Part shown: positions 30,988 to 39,244 of the stretch, in pieces
How positions within the stretch are numbered: position 1 is the stretch's first letter
Layout: each line of letters starts with the position of its first letter
NCBI RefSeq assembly: GCF_008642355.1
Contig: NZ_CP029193.1
Location: 1,073,501 to 1,137,500 of the forward strand
Direction of reading: 5' to 3'
DNA: 64,000 nt
DNA from: Streptomyces venezuelae
Lineage (GTDB): Bacteria; Actinomycetota; Actinomycetes; Streptomycetales; Streptomycetaceae
The notes under the pieces: generated by a model
What the model was told of the DNA's origin: nothing
Seen by the model: the letters and a program-made list of their open reading frames with translations, nothing else
Database searches by the model: none
Program-made: the position numbers and the translations under genes

Positions 30988-32319
30988 TCAGTCGTAACGC
31001 CGCGCGGGAGCGGGCCCGGTCACGGAGGCGACGGCGTCCGCCACCGCGACGATCTCCTCGTCCTCCAGCGCCGCCACGGTGATCCGTACCGCGGGCGGCG
31101 TGTTCAGCCGGAACCTCGCTCCCGGCGCCACCGCCCACCCCGCGTGCAGCAGCCGCGCGACCGCCCCCGTCTCGTCCGGTACCGGCACCCAGGCGTTCAT
31201 GCCACTGCGTCCGTACGCGGTGATGCCCCGCTCGGCGAGCGCCGCGATCAGCGCCTCGCGCCGCCGCCCGTAGGACGCCGCCACCACCCGCGGGTCTACC
31301 GCGTCCTCGGCCCAGAGCCGTGCGACGGCTCGCTGCAGCAGCCGGCTCACCCAGCCCGGTCCGAGCCGCTGGCGCCCGCGCAGCCGGTCGACGGTGACGG
31401 GATCGCCGGTGACCACGGCGAGCCGCAGGTCGGGGCCGTACGCCTTGGCGGTCGAGCGGGTGAGGGCCCAATTGCGGGTCGATCCCGCCAGCGGGTGCAG
31501 CGGCAGGTCGACGATGCCGTGGCCATGGTCGTCCTCGATGAGCAGCACGTCCTGGTGCGCGGCGAACACCTCGCGCAGGGCACGCGCGCGGGGAGCCGTG
31601 ACAGCGGCACCCGTGGGGTTCTGCGCGCGGTCCGTCACGACGGCGGCGCGCGCACCGGACGCGAGCGCCTGTTCCATGTCGGCGGGCAGCGGGCCCTCGT
31701 CGTCGACGCCGACGGGCATCGCGCGCAGACCGAGGGCGGAGACGAGGTCGAGCAGGCTCCCCCAGCCCGGGTCCTCCACGGCGACTCCGTCACCGGGCTT
31801 GAGATGCGTGGCCAGTACCCGTTCGATGGCGTCGAGCGATCCGGAGGTGACGGCGAGCGGGGCGTGCGAAACGCCGTCGGCCTCGAACGCCGCGCGTGCG
31901 TACCGTTCGAGCTCCGGGTCCACCGCGCTCTCTCCGTAGAGGACGGGTTGCGCGTCGCTCTGCGCCGCGGCGGCGACGAAGGCTCCGGAGAGAGCGGGCA
32001 GCAGCTTCGGGTCCGGGTTGCCCATGGAGACGTCGCGCACGCCGGGCGGCGCGTCCACCCTGATGAGTTCCCGTGTGGTGGTGGCGGGCTTGGGACGGAT
32101 GCGGCTGCCGCGCCGTCCCGCCGTCTCGATGACGCCGCGTTCGCGCAGCGTGCGGTAGGCGGCCGCCACGGTATTCGGGTTCACCCCGAGGTGCGTCGCC
32201 AACTCACGCATGGGCGGCAGCAGTTGCCCCGGTTCGAGGCCGCCTTCCCCCACGGCCCGCTCCACGCTGGCCGCAATCTCGGCTGCACGCCGCCCACTGA
32301 TCCGATACTCTCCTAGCAC
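30988..32319 (-). CDS. MocR/PdxR-like regulator (GntR HTH plus aminotransferase fold)
   Basis: Protein of 443 aa. The GntR winged helix is at residues 10-75 (LLPPMRELATHLGVNPNTVA, then AYRTLRERGVIE). The PLP-fold domain shows AVTSGSLDAIERVLATHLKP, DPGWGSLLDLVSALG, VVTDRAQNPTGAAVT and TRSTAKAYGPDLRLAVVTGD, where the Lys is the PLP-binding candidate and the Arg follows. It is divergent from a PNPOx-fold gene with a 22-bp direct repeat between, the layout of a vitamin B6-responsive PdxR circuit. Confidence 0.88.
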   Translation of the reverse strand: MLGEYRISGRRAAEIAASVERAVGEGGLEPGQLLPPMRELATHLGVNPNTVAAAYRTLRERGVIETAGRRGSRIRPKPATTTRELIRVDAPPGVRDVSMGNPDPKLLPALSGAFVAAAAQSDAQPVLYGESAVDPELERYARAAFEADGVSHAPLAVTSGSLDAIERVLATHLKPGDGVAVEDPGWGSLLDLVSALGLRAMPVGVDDEGPLPADMEQALASGARAAVVTDRAQNPTGAAVTAPRARALREVFAAHQDVLLIEDDHGHGIVDLPLHPLAGSTRNWALTRSTAKAYGPDLRLAVVTGDPVTVDRLRGRQRLGPGWVSRLLQRAVARLWAEDAVDPRVVAASYGRRREALIAALAERGITAYGRSGMNAWVPVPDETGAVARLLHAGWAVAPGARFRLNTPPAVRITVAALEDEEIVAVADAVASVTGPAPARRYD

Positions 32320-32399
32320 AAAGCAAAGTATGCACTAGTGCAATAGTGCTCGCAACTCGACAGCCTGGTCAGCGCCGCCCGGAGCCCGTCGCCCGCGGG

Positions 32400-32443
32400 C
32401 ACCTCAGTACAGCTTCAGCACCACCTCAGTACAGCTTCAGCAC
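32400..32443. repeat. 22-bp perfect tandem direct repeat in the PdxR-like/PNPOx promoter
   Basis: Positions 32400-32421 and 32422-32443 are identical (core acctcagtacagcttcagc), ending 10 bases before the PNPOx start codon. Direct repeats are the known binding sites of MocR/PdxR regulators. A separate palindrome, TGCACTAGTGCA at 32331-32342, lies just upstream of the MocR gene. Confidence 0.75.
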
Positions 32444-32453
32444 AGGGAGAGCC

Positions 32454-33161
32454 ATGCAGACGACGCCGGGCACCACCGACAGCGCCTCGCCGGACAGCGC
32501 CGCCTACGCACCGACCGACCGCACGATCCCCACGCGCTCCGCGGATCGTGCCTCGTACGACCGGGCGACGGTGCACGCGATACTCGACGAGGCCTACGTC
32601 TGCCATCTCGGGTTCGTGCGCGACGGCGCCCCCGTCGTGCTGCCGACGCTCTACGGACGGGTGGGCGAGCGCCTGTACGTGCACGGTTCGACCGGCTCGC
32701 GGCCCTTGCGCATGGCGCGCGGCACGTCCGAGGAGCGGGACCCGGGCCTGGAGGTGTGCCTGACCGTCACGCACGTCGACGGCCTGGTCCTGGCCCGGTC
32801 CGCCTTCCACCACTCCATCAACTACCGCTCCGTGGTGATCCACGGCACCGCCCACCAGGTCACGGACCCCGAGGAGAAGCGGCTCGCACTGGACGCGCTG
32901 GTCGACCACGTGGTCCCGGGCCGTTCGGCCGATTCCCGTCCGGCCGACACCAAGGAGCTCGCGGCGACCGCTGTCCTCAGCCTCGACCTGAACGAGGTGT
33001 CGGCGAAGGCCCGCACCGGCGGCCCGAACGACGACCCTGAGGACATGGGTCTCCCCCACTGGGCGGGGGTCGTCCCGCTCCGCAAGGGACACGAGGCCCT
33101 CATCCCCTCGGAGGACCTGGCACCCGACATCAAGGTGCCCGACTACCTGCTCGAGCTCTGA
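32454..33161 (+). CDS. PNPOx-fold flavin-binding protein
   Basis: Protein of 235 aa starting MQTTPGTTDSASPDS behind agggaga. After a disordered N-terminus come LDEAYVCHLGFVRDGAPVVL, PTLYGRVGERLYVHGSTGSR, VCLTVTHVDGLVLARSAFHH and SINYRSVVIHGTAHQV, the flavin-binding split barrel of the pyridoxamine-phosphate-oxidase superfamily (FMN-binding subgroup). Divergent from the MocR gene and probably its target. Its stop TGA shares its A with the ATG of a decayed PaiB-like ORF. Confidence 0.85.
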   Translation: MQTTPGTTDSASPDSAAYAPTDRTIPTRSADRASYDRATVHAILDEAYVCHLGFVRDGAPVVLPTLYGRVGERLYVHGSTGSRPLRMARGTSEERDPGLEVCLTVTHVDGLVLARSAFHHSINYRSVVIHGTAHQVTDPEEKRLALDALVDHVVPGRSADSRPADTKELAATAVLSLDLNEVSAKARTGGPNDDPEDMGLPHWAGVVPLRKGHEALIPSEDLAPDIKVPDYLLEL

Positions 33162-33399
33162 TGCTGATCCACCCCTGGGACACGGCCCACACCGACTGGG
33201 ACTTGCAGCGGCGGCTCACACCCGGCCCGCCCTGACCACCCGCCCCCACGTCGTCCTGGGCGTGGTCGACGACTACGTGGACGCGCCGGGCTCCTGGCAG
33301 ACCACGCCCGACGTCCCGGCTGCGCACGGCGTGCCGACCGCGCACGGCGTGCCGACCAGTTTCCACGCCGTTTTTTCTGCGCCGCCGGGTCTGCCCGGC
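33161..33399 (+). pseudogene. Remnant of a PaiB-like FMN-binding regulator/PNPOx gene
   Basis: ATG 33161 opens MLIHPWDTAHTDWDLQRR, the usual N-terminus of FMN-binding PaiB-type proteins, but stops at 33233. In the neighbouring frame, with no start of its own, follow HVVLGVVDDYVDAPGSWQTT and the doubled GVPTAHGVPTSFHAVF, which resemble the internal VVDDYVY-PGxW and GVPTSYYAAVQ motifs. About 60 middle residues are missing. A shared stop/start (TGATG) suggests it was once co-translated with the PNPOx gene. Nothing is seen in 33400-33501. Confidence 0.6.
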
Positions 33400-33501
33400 C
33401 CACCCCCGCCTGCTCCGGTCCTCTCCGGCCCGCCCAGGACAGCGAGCCGGAGAGGGCGGCCGGGCCGCGGCCCTCACGCCGTCACGGCGAGGCGCACCGC
33501 T

Positions 33502-34560
33502 CTATCGGGCGCCCCGCCGGACCGCCACCGCACCCCGCGTCTCCGCGACCGCGAGCCCCGTGACCGCGGCCAGCATCAGGGCCGTGCCCGTCACCGTCGC
33601 CGCCGTCAGGTCCTCGCCGAGCAGGGCGACCGCGATGACCGCGGCGCCCACCGGCTCCAAGAGCATGATCACGGAAACCGTGGCGGACCGTACGACCGCG
33701 GCCCCCGCGAAGTAGAGGGCATACGCGACCGCCGTCGGCACGGCGGCGATGTACAGCAGATACGCCGCCACACGCGCGGGGTCGGCGGTGTGCGGGACGA
33801 ACCCCTCCGCCACGGCGAGCGGCAGCAGGCAGAGTGAGACGACGGCGAACGCCCAGACAGTGGTGTCCGACGAGTCCGCCGTGCCGCTCCTGCCCCACCA
33901 GCGCGTCAGCAGGGTCATGGCGGCGTACGCGGCCGCCGAGACGAGCCCCCAGACCACACCGGCCGGCCGCACGCTCGCCGCCCCGCCGCCCTCATCCCCG
34001 AGGACGAGAACGACGAGTCCTGTAAGGGCGCCCAACACGGCGACGACGCCGCCGCGTCCGAGCCGCTCCCCCAGGGCGATACGTGCGCCGAGCGCGATGA
34101 GGACAGGGCCCGAGCCCATGGTGACGACGGTGCCGACTGCGAGGCCTGTCGCCTCGACCGAGGCGAAGTAGGCGGTCTGGAAGACCGCGAGGGCCACACC
34201 GGTCGCAATGATCCGGCGCACCCTGCGGCGTACCGGCTCGGCGGCGGCCCCCCGAGCGCCTGCCCGAGCGCCCGCCCGGGCAGCCCCGGCGCGCGGCCGG
34301 ATCAGACGTGCGCCGAGCAGCAGCACGAAGCCGCCCGCGCACCGCCAGAAGGACAGACTGACGGGCCCCATGTCGCTGTCCCGGAAGACCAGAGCGGCGG
34401 CGGCACCCGCCGTGCCCCAGGCGATTCCTGCGACGACCAGGTAGAAGAGTCCGCGCCCGACACCGAGGCTTCCGGCTCTGTCGGGTCCGGCACTGTCGGG
34501 TCCGACAGGGTGCGGGACAGTGAGCATGGGCACGTCGGACGTGCGCAACGAGTTCGACAC
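33502..34560 (-). CDS. EamA-family exporter
   Basis: Protein of 352 aa; GTG 34560 has GGAG eight bases upstream. Ten hydrophobic segments; the first repeat begins [20 protein letters not shown] and the second near [20 protein letters not shown]. The family ending is [20 protein letters not shown] then [17 protein letters not shown] short Arg/Ala-rich cytoplasmic loop (residues 80-105) is unusual but not disruptive. It is followed upstream by a second EamA gene in the same orientation. Substrate unknown. Confidence 0.88.
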   Translation of the reverse strand: MSNSLRTSDVPMLTVPHPVGPDSAGPDRAGSLGVGRGLFYLVVAGIAWGTAGAAAALVFRDSDMGPVSLSFWRCAGGFVLLLGARLIRPRAGAARAGARAGARGAAAEPVRRRVRRIIATGVALAVFQTAYFASVEATGLAVGTVVTMGSGPVLIALGARIALGERLGRGGVVAVLGALTGLVVLVLGDEGGGAASVRPAGVVWGLVSAAAYAAMTLLTRWWGRSGTADSSDTTVWAFAVVSLCLLPLAVAEGFVPHTADPARVAAYLLYIAAVPTAVAYALYFAGAAVVRSATVSVIMLLEPVGAAVIAVALLGEDLTAATVTGTALMLAAVTGLAVAETRGAVAVRRGAR

Positions 34561-34711
34561 GTGATTTCTCCGCAGCAGAGAGGGATGACTGGCTCCGTCT
34601 GCGGGCAGCACCGTTCCGCCCGGCCACCGGCTCGGGCGAGATCCGTGAGCGCCCCGCGCTTAAGCGGCGGGAGGCGGAAGAACGAGTGCGCGTGCGTGCA
34701 TGACCGGCACC

Positions 34712-35713
34712 CTAGGACGCGCTTCCGCTGCGCGACAACTCCGTTTCGGGTGCCGGGACGGCCCCGGGCACCGGGGGCTCGGCCGGGGCCGAGGACTGGG
34801 CGATGAACGCGCCCACCAGCACGACCGCGCCGCCGACGACCTGCGGTGCCGAGAGGTGCTCCCCCAGGACGACCCAGGCCAGAGCGGTCGCGATGACCGC
34901 TTCGAGGCAGGCCACGACGCCGGCCACCTGGGGCGAGAGCCTGCGCACGGACAGCACCCCGGTGACGTAGGCCACGACCGTCGCGACGAGCACGATCCAG
35001 GCGAGGAGAGCCCAGGCAGGCACCCCGGAGCCGTCCAGGTCAGCCTCGCCGGCGAGCACCGACCAGTCCATGCCCCACGGCCGCGCGACGACGGTGAGCA
35101 CGAGGGTGCCGACGAGCAGCCCGTACGCGATGACGCCGAGCGGGTCGGGGGCGTCGTCGCCCGCGTCGCTGCCCTGATCGGACAGGACGAAGTAGCCGAC
35201 CTGGCAGCAGGCGGCGCCGAGCGCGAGCAGGAGTCCGACGGCGTCGAAGCTCAGCCCCGCCCACACTTCGACGACGCAGGCGAGGCCGCCGACGGCGAGG
35301 ACCACGCCGAGCGCGGCGGCCCGCGTCACCGGTCGTCGCTGCACGAAACGCACCCAGCCTAGGACGAGCGCGGGCGCGAGGTACTCGATCAGCAGGGCGA
35401 CGCCTACGGGAATGCGGGAGAGCGCCGCGAAGTAGCAGGCCTGGACGCCCGCGACGGCGAGGAGGCCGAAGCCGGCGAGCAGCGCGGGCCTGCTCCGCAG
35501 CAGTCCGCGGTGGCGCCACGCCACGGGCAGCATCACCAGGGCGGCACCCGCCACCCGCAGCCAGACCACATGCAGGGGGTCAAGGCCCGCCTCGATCAGC
35601 GGTTTCGCCGCGACACCGGAGCCGCCGAAAGCGACCGCCGACAGCAGGGCGAGCCCAAGTCCCACGCCCCTGCCGGGCTTTCCCTTGATCCCCTCAGATG
35701 CTTGCACCGGCAC
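34712..35713 (-). CDS. EamA-family exporter
   Basis: Protein of 333 aa from GTG 35713 (no strong ribosome site; a second in-frame GTG lies two codons on). EamA repeats: GLGLALLSAVAFGGSGVAAK (start of repeat 1) and FDAVGLLLALGAACCQVGYF (start of repeat 2). A terminal hydrophobic pair includes AYVTGVLSVRRLSPQVAGVV and EAVIATALAWVVLGEHLSAP. The C-terminal tail is Pro/Ala-rich. Likely metabolite export. Confidence 0.87.
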   Translation of the reverse strand: MPVQASEGIKGKPGRGVGLGLALLSAVAFGGSGVAAKPLIEAGLDPLHVVWLRVAGAALVMLPVAWRHRGLLRSRPALLAGFGLLAVAGVQACYFAALSRIPVGVALLIEYLAPALVLGWVRFVQRRPVTRAAALGVVLAVGGLACVVEVWAGLSFDAVGLLLALGAACCQVGYFVLSDQGSDAGDDAPDPLGVIAYGLLVGTLVLTVVARPWGMDWSVLAGEADLDGSGVPAWALLAWIVLVATVVAYVTGVLSVRRLSPQVAGVVACLEAVIATALAWVVLGEHLSAPQVVGGAVVLVGAFIAQSSAPAEPPVPGAVPAPETELSRSGSAS

Positions 35714-35809
35714 ATCATGCCAGTCGGTGTCATGAGCGTCACACCATTAGACCCCTGTCTCAATCGGCGGACACCACAGCCGACGGACAGCACTGCGCAC
35801 TCTGGACAA

Positions 35810-36400
35810 CTACTGCGCGTTCTGCCTGCACCCCGCCTCTATGCGGGTCAGCAGCGCCGGTACGTCGACGCGCGCCCGCGCGAGGACTTCGACGGCCCGG
35901 CACTCGGGGTCGGCGACGAGCCCCGCGAGCAGGTCCATGCCGAGGGCGCGTGGTTCGCCCCGTCGTTCGGCGCGTTCCCGGGCCACTTCCATCGCGGTGA
36001 CGGCCGACGGGGACCACCCGGTCTCGCGCACGGGCGTCACCACGGGCACGGCACCGGAGTCCTCGACGGTGCCCTGCCACTGAAGTCCGTAGCCGATGCT
36101 GCGCTGCACGAGATAGCCGAGGACCCGTACGGCCTGCGCACCGCTCTCGAAAGCGGCACGCACCTCGGGGTCGGTCTCCAGGAGGGAGTGCAGCAGATGC
36201 GCGGTGTCGATCTGCCGGTCCCCGTCGCGGACGGCGCGCCGACGCGCCCCGGACACCACCGACGCCAGCTCCGCGGTGAGTCCGGAGTCGAGTTCTTCTC
36301 GGGTCGGGCCGGGTTCTTCTCGGGTCGGGCCGGGCTCGGCGCCCGACGGGGTACGGCTATGCACATCTCCCACCACATCAACCCCCAGGGGCATATGCAT
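35810..36400 (-). CDS. Clp N-terminal-domain-like protein
   Basis: Protein of 196 aa; ATG 36400 (MHMPLGVDVV) or 36394. Two Clp_N-like repeats of four helices are visible: TAELASVVSGARRRAVRDGD then RQIDTAHLLHSLLETDPEVR, and AVTAMEVARERAERRGEPRA then LGMDLLAGLVADPECRAVEV. It has no AAA ATPase domain, so it could be an adaptor or a substrate-recognition module. The N-terminal linker contains PGPTREE twice, encoded by a 21-bp tandem repeat. Confidence 0.7.
   Translation of the reverse strand: MHMPLGVDVVGDVHSRTPSGAEPGPTREEPGPTREELDSGLTAELASVVSGARRRAVRDGDRQIDTAHLLHSLLETDPEVRAAFESGAQAVRVLGYLVQRSIGYGLQWQGTVEDSGAVPVVTPVRETGWSPSAVTAMEVARERAERRGEPRALGMDLLAGLVADPECRAVEVLARARVDVPALLTRIEAGCRQNAQ
36292..36333. 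repeat. 21-bp perfect tandem repeat in the Clp_N-like gene
   Basis: Two identical 21-bp units, 36292-36312 and 36313-36333, encode the heptapeptide PGPTREE/PGPTREE in the linker before the first Clp_N-like helices. Confidence 0.8.
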
Positions 36401-36584
36401 CGGCGGCGGGAAGCATCTTCGCGTCCGACACAGGGTGGGCGAGCGGGCGTCGGTTGTCCTCCTTACGGATGAGATCCAACGATCTGCGCGAACACTCGCG
36501 CGCCGCCTTGCCCGCACCACCTCGCGCGCCGGGCGCCCCGCGTCCGGCGCGCAACCATCGCGCCGCCCCGCTCGTCCCACAAGC

Positions 36585-36773
36585 ATGGAGAGCAGGTGCT
36601 GGATGGTCGCCCTGCCTGCGGTCGACGGCAGGCAGTACGTCTACCGGGTGTACGCACCCGACGACGCGCTGCCCGCCGACCTGTTCTGGGACGCCTGGCA
36701 CTGCCATGACGAGAGCACGTTCCCGAGGGCGTCGGACCTGTTCGACGCGGCGGTCATACGACGGGTCGGCTAG
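36585..36773 (+). CDS. Hypothetical small protein, 62 aa
   Basis: Starts MESRCWMVALPAVDGRQYVY; ATG 36603 is an alternative. The sequence RVYAPDDALPADLFWDAWHC then HDESTFPRAS is rich in aromatic and acidic residues and reads like a globular mini-protein, not an antisense artefact. It has no strong ribosome site and lies antisense to no long gene. Kept with low confidence. Confidence 0.4.
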   Translation: MESRCWMVALPAVDGRQYVYRVYAPDDALPADLFWDAWHCHDESTFPRASDLFDAAVIRRVG

Positions 36774-36780
36774 CGTATCC

Positions 36781-36885
36781 GCCGCATCGGCCGACGCCTG
36801 TGCCGCATCGGCCGGCGCCTGTGCCGCATCGGCTACGGCCTCTGCCGCATCGGCTCGGGCCTCTGGCACATCCGCCAGGACCTGG
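36781..36885. repeat. 21-bp tandem repeat, 4-5 copies
   Basis: Units of 21 bp start with gccgcatcgg at 36781, 36802, 36823 and 36844, with a fifth, diverged unit from 36865 to 36885. They cover the 3' end of the PrmC-like gene: its stop codon (36833-36835) lies inside unit 3, and its last residues repeat RPEPMRQRP. Confidence 0.85.
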
Positions 36886-37678
36886 GCCCCGACCACGTCC
36901 CGATGACCACCGTCGCGTACCTCTCCTCGTCGCTCACCACCCGCGCCGCAAGCCCGGCCCGCTCGACGGCGTCGACGGCCGCGGCCACCTGGCCCTCGCT
37001 CGTCTCGAACAGCAGGTGTCCGCCGGGCGCCAGCCAGGTGGGCGCCTCCTCGGTCACCCGGCGCAGCACGTCGAGTCCGTCCGCGCCTCCGTCGAGCGCC
37101 ACGCGCGCCTCATGGACGCGGGCCTCGGCGGGCAGCAGACCCACCTCTTCGGAGGGGACGTACGGGACGTTCGCGAGGAGGATGTCGACGCGTCCCTTGA
37201 GAGTGTCGGGCAGCGGATCGTAGAGGTCCCCTTCGTAGACCTCGCCTCCGGCCTCGGCGACGTTGCGGCGGGCGCAGCGGACCGCCGCCGGGTCGATGTC
37301 GGCCGCGTGCAGCTCGACTTGGTCGAGACCCGCGGCGAGCGCGGCACCGAGCGCCCCCGATCCGCAGCAGAGGTCGACGACGACGGCCGTGCGTCCGGCG
37401 AGTTCGGCGGCCAGGCCGACGAGGAACTCGGTGCGACGGCGCGGCACGAACACCCCCGGGTCCACGGAGATCCGCAGCCCTTGGAACTCCGCCCACCCCA
37501 GGACGTGTTCGAGCGGCAGACCGGCCGCGCGGCGCTCGACCATGACGGCCACTTCGGAGGAGGTGCGCGCGGTGGAGAGGATCAGATCCGCCTCGTCCTC
37601 GGCGAAGACGCAGCCGGCGGCACGCAGTGTGCTGATGACGGAGGAGCGGTGTGACGTGGAGAAAGCAGAGACCGACAT
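36833..37678 (-). CDS. PrmC-related protein N5-glutamine methyltransferase-like
   Basis: Protein of 281 aa. The SAM site VVVDLCCGSGALGAALAAGL is near residue 98 and the acidic strand VELHAADIDPAAVRCARRNV follows. The active-site motif is ANVPYVPSEEVGLLP (about 170), where canonical PrmC/HemK has NPPY. The N-terminal helical part EHVLGWAEFQGLRISVDPGV and FVPRRRTEFLV fit the family. The C-terminus is extended by a tandem repeat. True PrmC methylates release factors; this paralogue's substrate is unknown. Confidence 0.82.
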   Translation of the reverse strand: MSVSAFSTSHRSSVISTLRAAGCVFAEDEADLILSTARTSSEVAVMVERRAAGLPLEHVLGWAEFQGLRISVDPGVFVPRRRTEFLVGLAAELAGRTAVVVDLCCGSGALGAALAAGLDQVELHAADIDPAAVRCARRNVAEAGGEVYEGDLYDPLPDTLKGRVDILLANVPYVPSEEVGLLPAEARVHEARVALDGGADGLDVLRRVTEEAPTWLAPGGHLLFETSEGQVAAAVDAVERAGLAARVVSDEERYATVVIGTWSGPRSWRMCQRPEPMRQRP

Positions 37679-38006
37679 GTGAGGAACACCCTTCGGGAAC
37701 CTGATGGGGCTCCCTCGGTCACCTGCGCCGGTACGCCTGATGATCCGTGCGGTCGCGAGAGGGGAGCACCCGACCTGCTACTGCGGTAATGGGTCTCACC
37801 TCCAGATCGCGCCGCCTGTGTCCGTCACAGGGCAGAGGGAACAGTACCTCACCCCGGGCCCGCCGGAGCATGCGAGGCCACGGCCACAGTTCCACCCACC
37901 GCCAGAACTGACGGCTCATCAGTATTGAATGTTCGGGGGCCTGCGGCTACGTTCCGCGACACCGCAGCTGCGGCCGTCGCAGCGCCCGACGCGAAGGGGT
38001 GGCCGC
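37679..38006. other. Divergent intergenic region, 328 nt
   Basis: Between the PrmC-like gene (leftward) and the SRPBCC gene (rightward). I see no conserved RNA, no convincing promoter and no clear operator. A 74-codon + strand frame at 37704-37928 contains CYCGNGSHLQIAPP but lacks a ribosome site and coding character. Confidence 0.5.
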
Positions 38007-38435
38007 ATGGCCGAAGTCAGCGCGGAAGCACGGATCGAGGCGCCCGCCGAGAAGATCTGGGCCCAGCTCACGGACTTCTCCTCGTACGGCGAGTGGAACG
38101 CCACGCACACGAGCTTTCCCCAGGGCGGGCCCACGACGCTGGAAGTGGGCGGCACCTTCGTGGAGAACATGAAGCTGATGGGCTTCCCCGCCGAGGTCAA
38201 CTGGACCATCGGCGAACTGGAGACCGCCCGCGCCTTCGCCATCGCGGGCAAGGGCCCGATGGGCGTCAACGTCAGCACCCGCTACTCCCTCTCCCCCGAC
38301 GGGTCGGCGACAGTGGTCCGCATCGAGGGCGAGTTCACCGGGGCGGCGGTCTCCCTGATGGCGGGCAAGCTGAAGGACTCGGCGACCGCCGCCCTCAACG
38401 AGTCGCTGCGCAAACTGGACGGCTTGGTGACCTGA
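38007..38435 (+). CDS. SRPBCC (START-like, polyketide-cyclase-type) protein
   Basis: Protein of 142 aa starting MAEVSAEARIEAPAEKIWAQ behind gaagggg. The order of a first strand, two short helices (LTDFSSYGEWNATHTSFPQG), the antiparallel sheet (GTFVENMKLMGFPAEVNWTI) and a long C-terminal helix (LMAGKLKDSATAALNESLRK) is the helix-grip fold that binds hydrophobic ligands. Ligand unknown. Confidence 0.85.
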   Translation: MAEVSAEARIEAPAEKIWAQLTDFSSYGEWNATHTSFPQGGPTTLEVGGTFVENMKLMGFPAEVNWTIGELETARAFAIAGKGPMGVNVSTRYSLSPDGSATVVRIEGEFTGAAVSLMAGKLKDSATAALNESLRKLDGLVT

Positions 38436-38520
38436 TCCTTCGCCACGCGGAGCCCTTCGCACACGGAGCCCTTCGTACGCGGAGCACACCCCGGCATGAG
38501 AAGCACGGCACACGGCAAAG

Positions 38521-38551
38521 AGGCGCCCCACACGATGCGTGCGGGGCGCCT
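38521..38551. terminator. Bidirectional terminator between convergent genes
   Basis: Arms 38521-38533 (aggcgccccacac) and 38539-38551 pair with one mismatch around a 5-nt loop. It lies between the ends of the SRPBCC gene and the convergent PadR gene. Upstream, at 38444-38491, a 16-nt unit (acgcggagcccttcg) occurs about three times. Confidence 0.7.
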
Positions 38552-38584
38552 CATCTGCGGCAGGGACCATCGACCCCGACCGCG

Positions 38585-39244
38585 TCAGTCCTCATCGGCG
38601 AGGATCAGGTACAGCTTCTTGCGGGCGTCGTTGATGACGGTCAGCGCCTTCTCGCGCTGCTCCTTGCTGCCGGTCTTCCAGACCTGCCCGAACGCCTCCA
38701 TCAGACCGAAGCCGGCCTGCCGGATCTCGTTCAGCGTGTCCCAGTCGACCCCGCGGCCGGCCTCTTCCCACGGCGCTTCGGGACCTTCTTCGGCCGCCGT
38801 GCGCCCCGCGTCGGTGAGCGAGAAGAGCTTCTTGCCGCCTTCGCTCGCACTGCTGATCAGGCCCTCGTCCTCCAGCAGCTGGAGGGTCGGGTAGACCGAC
38901 CCCGGGCTGGGCTTCCATGCCCCGCCGCTGCGCTCGGCGATCTCCTGGATCATCTCGTAGCCGTGCATGGGCCGGTCCTTCAGCAGGGCCAGGATCGACG
39001 CGCGTACGTCGCCACGCCTCGCCCTGCCGCGCGGACCGCCACCACGGCCACCGCGGCCACCCCAGGGGCCGCCGGGCCCGCCGAAGCCGGGGCCGAACGG
39101 ACCGAACGCGCCGCGCCGCCCCTCGAAGCCACCGAATCCGCCGAACCCCTCGCGGCCGAAGCCCTCACGGCCACCTTCGGGGCCGCCGTGTCGGCCGTGC
39201 CCGTGGCCGCGACCGTGCTCGTGTTCAAAACCATGGGAACGCAT
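38585..39244 (-). CDS. PadR-family regulator with Gly/His-rich N-terminus
   Basis: Protein of 219 aa starting MRSHGFEHEHGRGHGHGRHG; AGGAG lies eight bases upstream. Residues 1-80 are almost only Gly, Phe, Arg and Pro with an N-terminal His cluster. The PadR wHTH follows: RASILALLKDRPMHGYEMIQ, GAWKPSPGSVYPTLQLLEDE then GLISSASEGGKKLFSLTDAG. A C-terminal dimerisation helix closes it. The tail may bind metal or nucleic acid. No obvious target gene adjoins; autoregulation is likely. Confidence 0.88.
   Translation of the reverse strand: MRSHGFEHEHGRGHGHGRHGGPEGGREGFGREGFGGFGGFEGRRGAFGPFGPGFGGPGGPWGGRGGRGGGPRGRARRGDVRASILALLKDRPMHGYEMIQEIAERSGGAWKPSPGSVYPTLQLLEDEGLISSASEGGKKLFSLTDAGRTAAEEGPEAPWEEAGRGVDWDTLNEIRQAGFGLMEAFGQVWKTGSKEQREKALTVINDARKKLYLILADED

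Noticed and set aside
33262..33837. 191-codon + frame downstream of the PNPOx gene
   Set aside because: It runs antisense into an EamA gene and is Arg/His-rich; the useful motifs in this stretch belong to the PaiB-like remnant in another frame.
36781..36885. CRISPR-like short repeats
   Set aside because: The 21-bp units are contiguous with no unique spacers, so this is a tandem repeat, not a CRISPR array. No cas genes are present.
37704..37928. 74-codon + frame containing CYCGNGSHLQ
   Set aside because: No ribosome site and a proline-rich, non-globular second half; it could be coding, but there is not enough support.
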